Source: Epiperipatus broadwayi (taxonomy: Eukaryota; Onychophora; Udeonychophora; Euonychophora; Peripatidae). From it: 64,000 nucleotides of DNA. The notes under the pieces are model-generated. The model was given only the letters and a program-made list of their open reading frames with translations, did not search any database and was not told the origin of the DNA. The stretch is taken from NCBI GenBank assembly GCA_028023455.1, contig JAQFVV010012670.1:248001-312000 (forward strand). The letters are read 5' to 3'. Below are positions 55,641 to 64,000 of this stretch, one piece after another; the first letter of the stretch is position 1, and each line of letters opens with the position of its first letter. The translations under genes were made by a program, and so were the position numbers.

Positions 55641-57323
55641 ATTAAAAGTAGTTGTTTGTTTGAAAACCCATTGAAAATCTCTCATGCACAAACTTATTCA
55701 TGTTTTCTATTAACAAAATTATATCCCTTCAATAATAATACATTTACACTAACACTACTATTCAATTTTCCATCTGGTATTATTCCACTATCAAAAACTG
55801 TAATTTATTATATGTATAGTTCAATATTTTAAATTTTCTTACTTACATTGTTTATATTTTATTAAGACTGCCAAAAATAAGTCCACTTTAAATAACGCAG
55901 GTGATATAACTCTGCATTCATTAACACCCTCTTGTTAAAAAGAAAGTTCTTTGTTTTCAAAATCCATTCATTATTTTTAAATCAGAATCTCCCTAACACA
56001 AAAGTTTTCTATTAACAAAAATACTTTCAATATAGAGAAGGTAATAAACCTCCAGTTTATAAATATATAAATAGACTATTCATTACAGTAAGAATACTTT
56101 CATTTGTTTTCATTCAATAATAAAAATTTCCCTTGAAATTTGTTAAGAAGTACATAATTTAGCATGTAATAATATCTTTTTAAAAATTGCTTTTTTACTC
56201 ATTCTGTTTTCTTAGATGTGAACCATAATGGGAATTGTGGATTAATTGCGAGTTTTTAGCTAAAGAACGCACCCACAAAAAAACTGTTTAGTAAAATGTG
56301 TGAAAAGATAATATGCCATCTAAAAAAAACAGTAAAAATAGAAAAAGCTATTTACTAAAGTGTGCAAAAAGATATGATATAATAATAATAAAAAAAGACA
56401 AAGATAACATTAGTAAAAAACTTTAAAGAACACAGCCTTGATCCTACACCTCACATTTCAGATACAGCTATTCTACCACTACTCCAAACTGCACACCACT
56501 TTAAAATTCTGTAAAATATTATTGATAAAGAGAATTTGATCATATGCAGAGTTACTATAATTATGAGACAATATTTTTTAAATAAATTTCATTTTTAAAT
56601 AAATTATTAGTAATAATATGTTATTTTCTTATATAAATTAGGTTATTTAAATAAAAACAATTGGAAAATATAAACATTTTCATTTATATATAAATTTTAT
56701 TAATTATAGCAATGAAAGGGCATTGGCCCGTTCGGTTTTGTGCAATGGTAGAGCATATATGAAATATATTTTGAGGGAACAATTGTCAGAAAAAGTATAA
56801 GTAAAGAAGTATTCCTCTTATATTTAAATAAAAAATATTTACACTCAATGTATTTCTAACAGTGAAATGATTTGAAAATGCAAACATTTTTATTTATATA
56901 AAAATTTTATTTACTATCTTGGTATCTTGGCTCCTCCGTGATGAAGCATTTGTGCCTCGCACAATCTGCATACCCACTTGCATCAGCCCTGCGTATAACA
57001 GCAATTAAAATCTTAAAAACAAACTAACAAAAATTTTAAAAATTTACTTTTAACAGTTTGACTTCTTAAATTTTTATTATTCATTATACATAGTAAATAA
57101 AATTCTGTAATAAGGCTAAATCAAGGAGCAACATGGGAAAAACACAAATGCATTTATATTTATCACGATAAAAAGAATGCAAGCTTGGAATCAAAAAGCT
57201 ATAGTTTTCTGATTCTCAGAGACAATCTTTTTAAATTTCAGATATTTCTCACACTGAATTTCATATACTGACTTTCAACTTTCTTTTCTTTCATAAGGAA
57301 GATCTGCACTTTTTTTTACTATC
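55641..57323. other. AT-rich spacer with a weak tandem repeat
   Basis: A block with AAACATTTTCATTTATATA..ATTTTATT recurs near 56672 and 56881 (spacing about 210 bp). A tRNA-head-like GCAATGGTAGAGCAT lies at 56738-56752 without a foldable body. The copies near 56935-57000 include a short GC-richer patch of unknown nature. Confidence 0.4.
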
Positions 57324-57331
57324 TTCTATCT

Positions 57332-58900
57332 CAGTGGTCTTCAACCAGCAGTCCGCAGACCGCACCGGGCCGCAGAAGTTTTCTGCCGGTCCGTGCTAGA
57401 CTGGCAAGAAAGTTTGTAATGACAAAATAATAGGCTTTTAAACTTTTAATTAATATAAACAATTTTATTTTATTTTTCCATCGCATTTTTACCCAAATAA
57501 AAAAAAAAAGAAACAGAACAAAAACAAAATCTAATCAATCATACATAAATTAATTTGTTTTTCTATTTATCACAGATGTTTTATTGGGGGGGGGGGTAGA
57601 AAAAAGTTTATTATTATACAAACTCCGGCTGTCTTTTGATAGCCAATCACGACCACTTGTCAGCGTTGTCAAAACAATAAAATGTAACATGACTTTTTTT
57701 TTGATCTCTTAAATTTTTTCTACTCTCTCTTTTAATATTTCATTTTTAGTGTTTTGTTTTTTTTGACTATACGGCGATTATTTTTTTTTTTGGCTTTAAC
57801 TTTTATTTTTGAAATCAATTTTTATTACCTTTTTTAAAAAATAAAAAACAAAAAATAAGTTCTGTCTCTAACTTTTACAAAGTATTTCTCAATACACCCC
57901 CACCACCCCAAAATAAAGTAAGATCAAAACTTTTGACTTCTTCAAGTTTCAGTTGTTTTTTTTGTTTAAAAATACGGCCACTTTTTTTTTTAGCCTTTAA
58001 GGCGATATCTTTTTTGCCTTTATTTGTATACCGCTGAAATATTAAAACTTTTATTTTTAAAACCAATTTTTATTACCATTTTTTAAAAATAAAAACAAAC
58101 CAAAAATAATTTTTGTCTCTATCTTTTGTCTCAGTGAAGACAAAGTATTTCTCACCCCCCCTCCCAAAAAAAAATTAAAATAAGATCTTTTTTGGCTTTA
58201 ACTTTTATTTTTGAAATCAATTTTTATCACCTTTTTTAAAAAGAAAAACAATCAAAAAATCTGTCTCTAACTTTTACAAAGTATTTCTCATCCACCCCAC
58301 CCCCTCAAATTAAAATAAGATCAAAACTTTTGACCTTTTCAAGTTTTGTTTTCTTTTTTGTTTAAAAATACGCCCATTTATTTTGGCCTATAAGGCGATT
58401 TTTTTTTTGGCTTTATTTGTATACTGCTAAAATACTAAAACTTTTATTTTTAAAACCAATTTCTGTTCTATCTTTTGTCTCAGTGATGACAAAGTATTTC
58501 TTAACCCACTTCCCCTCCCCCCAAAAAAAAATTAAAATAAGATCAAAACTTTTGACTTTTTCAACATTCAGGTGAATAACATTTTATTCTTGCATGTTTT
58601 AACAATGAAATAATAAATATAGAAATGCAAGCACATTAATGAGAACAATTGTTATTGTACAGTTTTCTGTAGCAGTATGACTGCGCAACTCGAGAAAGAG
58701 TGTTCAGCATGTGGAGGTAAGCAACACCATTACAATACACAATAACTAGTGTGCTGTTTTGGTCAGTTATAACGATTATGCTTATATAAGGCTAAGCAGT
58801 TTACATCTTTAAGAAAATTTATCTGTAAAATTCTGCCGGTCTGCAAAATCTTATCCTTATTTTTGCCAGTCCGCAGGTGTGAAAAGGTTGAAGACTACTG
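57332..58900. mobile_element. hAT-type non-autonomous element, 1,569 bp, with internal repeats
   Basis: Terminal inverted repeats CAGTGGTCTTCAACC and CAGTAGTCTTCAACC (14 of 15) with the perfect 8-bp duplication TTCTATCT (57324-57331, 58901-58908). Subterminal CCGGTCCG / CCGGTCTGC and AGTCCGCAG motifs occur near both ends. About half of the interior is an internal array (see separate entry). The only sizeable frame (57875-58066 minus) is low complexity; I see no transposase, BED finger or hAT dimerisation region, so it must be mobilised in trans. Confidence 0.95.
57785..58590. repeat. Higher-order internal array of the hAT element
   Basis: About 200-bp half-units alternate in two types. Type 1 contains GGCTTTAACTTTTATTTTTG (57792, 58193); type 2 contains CTTTATTTGTATAC.GCT (58016, 58410). 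Each is followed by AAATCAATTTTTAT / AAACCAATTT, ACAAAGTATTTCT, a C-run, AAAATAAGATCAAAACTTTT. The two-type pair repeats with a period near 400 bp, about twice. Confidence 0.8.
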
Positions 58901-59177
58901 TTCTATCTCATCTTTTTATATAAGTACTTTCCTTTACTATTTAATTAATAATATTTGTATTAAGTAGTAACAATATAGGATAATGTTGGCAATTAAACTA
59001 CAAGAGAAAAAAATCAAGAAAGTATTCCAGTATATTATGTTGAAAATTATATGAATAGAAAGAATACTATTTCTAAGATCGTCAAAGGTATATAATACCT
59101 TAATGGCATTCCTAATACTAAAAAGAAAAAGAAGACTAACGGTTTTATTGCTCAGGAGTTCATAAGAAGTTTGATCG

Positions 59178-59252
59178 CCAGATCTATAAGCATCAGAATT
59201 GATCCAAAGACTTTCCGATCCCAAATCGGATGCTCTACCACTGGGTCGAATG
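59178..59252 (-). repeat. tRNA-like sequence, degraded
   Basis: On the minus strand: GACCCAGTGGTAGAGCATC resembles a D arm/A box, CCGATTTGGGATCGG is a perfect 5-bp anticodon stem with loop TTTGGGA (anticodon TGG, proline) and GGATCAATTCT resembles a B box. The T stem and acceptor do not pair, so it is a pseudo-tRNA or a SINE head and not a working gene. Confidence 0.5.
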
Positions 59253-60169
59253 ACATCTATATATATGAATGAGTTTATGTATAATGTTACACTTTCACAT
59301 TCTTTTTATAAAAAAAAAAATTGCATTTTTGATTTTAGCTTAAATAAGATCTGAATACCTTGTTTAATGAGATTATTGTGGACCATATTTTTATGAAGTT
59401 ATTTGTTATAAATTCAACCATTATATATATATGTACATATATTTCAATTTACATTAGGATAAAGGTGTTCTGCTTTAATTTTTTGTTTTGTATAAGTCCT
59501 TTTGTGTAATTATAATACTAATATATAAATTTATATATACATTTCTAGATCTCAATTTTTTTACATATCCTGAAATTAGGCACATATTATAATCCAGTGA
59601 AAATGTATCCTACCTAATTGATATGCAGTATAAAATTTATATTGCTGATAGAACTATTAGCTTATGTTCAATAATATATGCTTTAATTAATGGTTAACTT
59701 TTAAGAATATTAAACTAATATATCTCCTTCAATTTCTACTTTCATTCTTGTTGCACAACCAATGACTAATTACAATTTAATAAATAACAGAAAATATCCT
59801 TTTAATAAGCTAAACTGAAGTTCTTTATTATATTTCGCTAAGAATCAATTTAGAAACTTTTGCTCTAAAGTTTACCAATCTACCACTGCAATACAATGTA
59901 AGAGCAATTACATTTCAATTTGATTATTAAAAAGAAGTGAGACATGGTTAAATGAAGAGTGGAAAAGTTTCAGAAAGTAATTAAATTATTATAAATATAA
60001 AAGTACACAAAGAAATAGCAAAATTGTTGGTGCAGTTATATATTAAATCTCCAAATAATATATATATATATAACAAATGATTAGAAGAATGCATTAGTAA
60101 TAATGAAAATAGGTGGAAGAGATAACAGAAAATATAGGACTATCTATATTCTATCCCTTCTATAGAAAA
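59253..60169. other. AT-rich spacer
   Basis: No feature supported. Confidence 0.5.
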
Positions 60170-60480
60170 TATTCATCAAAACTATTACATGTCATCCACA
60201 GATAACATTAGACTTGAAATCAACCAAAAAAAAATTAGCTTGATTTAAAAGATTATAGCACATTAAATCATCCAAATACTGAGAAATGATAAGAACAATT
60301 AATGAGTATGAGTTGCAACGTTACCCCGGATTTGTAGATTATGGAAAGGTGTTTGATTCTTTAAGTATTTATGCAGTAATTAAAGCTTTGAAGTGTTGCA
60401 ATAAATCCCAAGATGTTGTCAAATTTGAACAATATTTATTAAAATATAACAATAGTAATTAAACTGCATACTGAAATGTC
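60170..60480 (+). mobile_element. RTE-type LINE, RT motif A fragment
   Basis: Reads IIRTINEYELQRYPGFVDYG, then KVFDSLSIYAVIKALKCC: motif A of an RTE reverse transcriptase with the catalytic Asp in FVDY and the usual K-A-F-D-S followed by an A-V-I-K-A-L helix. No other motif is legible with confidence in the following 300 bp. Confidence 0.65.
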
Positions 60481-60954
60481 TTCAGCAGTTTTATAGTAGT
60501 TGTTTTATGAATTAAACTGAAAAGTTAAGAACATAAAAATAAATGGAAACTACTTTAGATATTTTCATTTTATAGATGCTACATCATTTTCACAAATAAT
60601 ACTCTAAGCTAAAGTATCTTTCTTAAGTGATAAAATGAAAGTTATTATTTTAGTAGTAGTAGTAGACAAAAAAGAATAATCAAATGTTCTTATATTGCAT
60701 AAAAAAGCTTAGAGTTTGAAAAATTTAGCGAAAAATCTAAAATGGGTAAGTCAATGCAAATTTTAAAACAATTTGAGAGGCCATAGTCTGCTGATAATGA
60801 GATAATTTTGTTTCCGCAGGGTGTGGGGTTATCGAAAAAAAGATATCATGGAGTGCAAATGTAATAATTGTGATGAATGTCTGATAAATTACTATTCATT
60901 TTATTTTTTTAAATAAATAAAGATATGGTCCTATAGGTTTTTATTAATATTTTA

Positions 60955-61130
60955 GAAAGGATTTCAACTCAGACTTTCAAGTTCCCTACAGCTATCAACT
61001 CCATCTTATGCAACCGATACACATGACCACACAATATGAAAAAGATAAATGATCTTCAATATAAGTCTAAGTTCAAATCTCTTCTAAATTACATTATGTT
61101 CAGTATAGACAATATACTTGTATTTAAACA
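60955..61130 (+). repeat. Family B repeat, partly folded back
   Basis: Starts GGATTTCAACTCAGACTTTC and follows the usual order to AAAAAGATAAATGATCTTCA, then reverses into AAGTCTAAGTTCAAATCTC and the tail AGTATAGACAATATACTTGT, which also follows the 5985-6107 hairpin. It directly abuts the RTE tail below. Confidence 0.7.
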
Positions 61131-61136
61131 TTATTA

Positions 61137-61345
61137 TGATAATAGATGGACAATTGAAATTTTAAACTGGATTCCAAGAGATTGTAAAAGACCCAGAAAG
61201 AGACCACATGTGAGATGGATGGATGAAATAAGAAAATGTGCAGGGGTGTTGTGGAAAAGAGAAGCTAAAGATCGGAGAAGATGGATTAAACTTGGAGAGA
61301 CCTTCATCCTGCAGTGGATTGATAATGGTTGATGATGATGATGAT
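61137..61345 (+). mobile_element. RTE-type LINE, 3' fragment with open frame
   Basis: The cleanest RTE tail here: without a frame break it reads NRWTIEILNWIPRDCKRP, then RPHVRWMDEIRKCAGV, LWKREAKDRRRWIKLGE, TFILQWIDNG and a stop, followed by GATGATGATGAT. The lack of damage over 65 codons suggests a recent 5'-truncated insertion. Confidence 0.9.
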
Positions 61346-63680
61346 TATTTGAATAAATGTGAATGAATGAACCCACAATAAATCTACACTCTATGTAAAT
61401 GAGTTCTCTCAATTTATTATCAATAATCACTTTTTTTAAAAAAATTGTTTATATTATACATAATCTTAATTTATATATAAATGCATACTGGGTATAAAAA
61501 AGTATCTGTTACATATACCTATGTGTTGAAAAATACTATAAAAGAATATTTTGGTAAACAAGATGTATTCTACTGTAATCAAAGATTAACAACAATATGA
61601 GCTATTATACATGATATACAATGTACATGAGAGAGGCAATGAATTAAATACAATCAATATCACAGATACAGTGCATATATATACTCTCATATTTAAAATG
61701 TTGGTTAAGAAGCAGTATGTATATATGAATGCACAAATATATATATATGTAGATATTGTTCTTAAAATAATGAATCTTTTATATACGTCTTTGATATATA
61801 TATAAATTTTAAGTTTACACACACACACGCACACACAAACAGAAACGATTAAATGGAAGTGAAAAACTTGAATTTTTTCTTAGAAATCACCTGCACAAAT
61901 ACCGGAGTAGATATTACTTGTTTTCAAGACAATCTCAAGTGACTACCAATTCAAAATTCTCTCCTTTTCAGAAAGTAAATAATGTGGTAAAACAATACTG
62001 AAACACTAGTAAGGCAAAAAATTTTCAAGAAATGTGGGTGGTGGGATGAAGGCCAATTTTTTTTCTATATCTTCTGTTTTACTAAGAAAAACAAACTATT
62101 AGATAATACAGGCAAGAATTTCAAAATGTGAAAAATTCCAAGAATGAAATACACTCAATAATTATAATGAATTAGTAAACAGACAGACATTTTGTTTACA
62201 CAATGAATTAATAGTCTTATTAAACGTACTTATATATAAATATTTTTTATGAAAACTAATAAATAACTTAAAAACAAATATTTATGCTTCCATTTTAATT
62301 TATATAAATATACACTTTCTCTTGATTGTTTTTATTCGAATTTATGTGTACACATATTTGGATTGCATTTTAATGATTTAAATCTTCATTATTTTTTGGT
62401 AAATGTTCACACCAGAAGCTGGACAAAATATTTAATATTAAAGTAATAAATTAGGTTAAGATTCTGGAAAACAACAGTAAATTATCATCAATTAGATTCA
62501 AATGTATCATTGCTTGTAACAGTACCCATGATATTAATTACAGAACCCGCTTTTGGGCAAACAACTTTCTGTGCCAGCTATATTTGATTCTTATTCGTGT
62601 ATCTTATATTAGAACATGGGTGCTTTAAAAGTATGTGTAATGCTCATAATAAAAATTCTAAAATATATATAAAGCTTTTTAATTATTAAAAAAAAAGTTA
62701 CAGAAGTGAATGACCAAGTAGAAATCTAAATTGGTTCACTACTCCAAACTCATATATTCTTTGCCAGAGATTAAGTTTAGAAATCAAAGCAATGAGATAT
62801 TATGATTATGCCAATAATATACCCTAATCATTAATTATATTGATCATAGTAACTCTAGAAGAAATTTATTTTAAAAGGTACAAAAACTACCACTGACGAT
62901 GATTAAATATTATTTAATTGCAGTACTTTGATGCACATCTTAACTCAACATGCCTTCAGACAGAAAACTTACATAAATTACATCATGGTAATCATTATAG
63001 CTATTTTAATTTCAGAAGAAAAAAATATGGTAATGAATAAAAACTTAAAAGTTTATAAAAATATTCATTCAGATATTAATAGCCAGTTGTAAATGAATAC
63101 AGTCATCCAAGCTCCAGAAAAGAAAAAAGGACAAAGAATAGATGCACATTCAAATTAATATACATTACTATAAATAGTAGTTAGTAAAATCTATTCTACA
63201 GAATTGATTTATCATTTATAATGATCAAAAGTGCACCATAATCTAAATAATCATTAAAGATAATATATTCATTTTTGATAAATAGTTTTGAGATTTATCA
63301 GCAAGAACGATCAATTGAACAAAAATATGCTCAACCATTCACTCAAACATTACTCAATCTTCCGTGCAACTAATATGAATATTTTATTACTACTAACAAC
63401 TTTCATTGATCGCCCCAAACTATTAAAAAATAATAGTGCAATCTCTTATTGTGAATTGCTAATTAGAATTAATAATCATCCTGCTGGGCAGATAATAATT
63501 ATAACTTGCAGATATTATAGCACAGTTTCCAAACTCAAATAATTTAAGACTGTTATTCAATCAAGAATTAAATCATAAGGTAACTAATTTCCGATTGCTG
63601 CAAATACATTAAATAATTGACAAGATTGGATTAATCTACTGTCAGCTTAATCCCAATCCTCCATTCACACATTACTTATC
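61346..63680. other. AT-rich spacer
   Basis: Simple repeats only (TA-rich near 61738, CA near 61816). The frames 61586-61834 and 63288-63542 have no recognisable content. Confidence 0.5.
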
Positions 63681-63689
63681 ACTACTAAT

Positions 63690-63800
63690 TCATTTTATTA
63701 TAAAGAATTTTCAAGTCCTTGGATCAAGTATTGCAGTCTATAGCTTTTCTTTATCAATCTCCTATGTTTTCATTTAGCCATTTTTCTTGTAAAAGAACAT
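63690..63800 (-). mobile_element. Possible RTE tail, very degraded
   Basis: GTCTATAGCTTTTC at 63734-63747 matches AATCTATAGCTTTTCC in the 3' part of the 31-kb LINE, and the minus strand gives A-I-D-C-N-T-like text. Too short for a firm call. Confidence 0.3.
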
Positions 63801-64000
63801 ATTCAATCCAGACTTTGTGATACTTAGCAATATTTTATCTATAATCTTAACAGGATTTCACTTTTAGTTTCATCTTATAGTGGTAACATATATTCTACTT
63901 TGATTAGGACAATATACTTAAAGCAAGAGAAAAAATTAAACAACTTCAATCTATACTGCTTTAGGAAAAATTATAAACATCAAACGGCAGAATAAATAAT
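63801..64000. other. AT-rich end of window
   Basis: Nothing recognised. Confidence 0.5.

Overview
The window looks like nuclear DNA of an animal, most likely an invertebrate. It is roughly three-quarters A+T by eye. It is packed with eukaryotic repeats: non-LTR retrotransposons, a Penelope-like element, tRNA-derived SINEs, hAT elements with 8-bp target duplications, and fold-back elements. No rRNA, organellar, bacterial or viral block is visible. I cannot name the species or phylum. Most long open frames are chance ORFs or decayed transposon coding; the useful signal is in repeat architecture.

Layout. 1-7 kb: AT-rich spacer, one RTE-type LINE tail and copies of two repeat families that I call B (GATTTGAACTCAGACTTTC repeat, often fold-back) and C (fold-back, outer sequence CTCCATACAGTAGTGCC). 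7-11 kb: C elements, one with two hammerhead-ribozyme-like cores in tandem, then a decayed RTE LINE interrupted by a SINE. 12.3-13.3 kb: the best candidate for a host gene, the 3' end of a minus-strand gene with a poly(A) signal. 13.4-15 kb: SINE and B hairpins. 15.9-18.1 kb: two head-to-tail copies of a LINE with a C-terminal zinc-knuckle. 18.6-30 kb: spacer, a decayed CR1/Jockey-like LINE carrying a SINE, a 317-bp hAT MITE and RTE tails. 31-38.4 kb: RTE remnants, then a minus-strand LINE abutting a C element. 39.6-44 kb: a B repeat, oligo-C tracts, a SINE, a 101-codon open frame and another LINE/C junction. 44.6-48 kb: an inverted/tandem repeat complex, another LINE RT and a Penelope-like element with a GIY-YIG region. 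49.7-52.3 kb: a large B inverted pair, a C end, an unclassified 695-bp terminal-inverted-repeat element and a 59-bp tandem duplication. 55.5 kb: a possible first exon on the minus strand. 57.3-58.9 kb: a 1,569-bp hAT-type element with internal higher-order repeats. 59-64 kb: RTE and B remnants.

How the parts interact. At least four LINE lineages could have supplied trans-acting reverse transcriptase for the short SINE, which is little more than a tRNA cloverleaf plus a poly(A) tail; seven of eight copies keep 11-18 bp target duplications. The most unusual pattern is that three 5'-truncated copies of one LINE family end in the same outer edge of a C element, and C elements carry hammerhead-like cores. 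That combination resembles ribozyme-bearing Penelope or retrozyme systems and deserves a genome-wide check.
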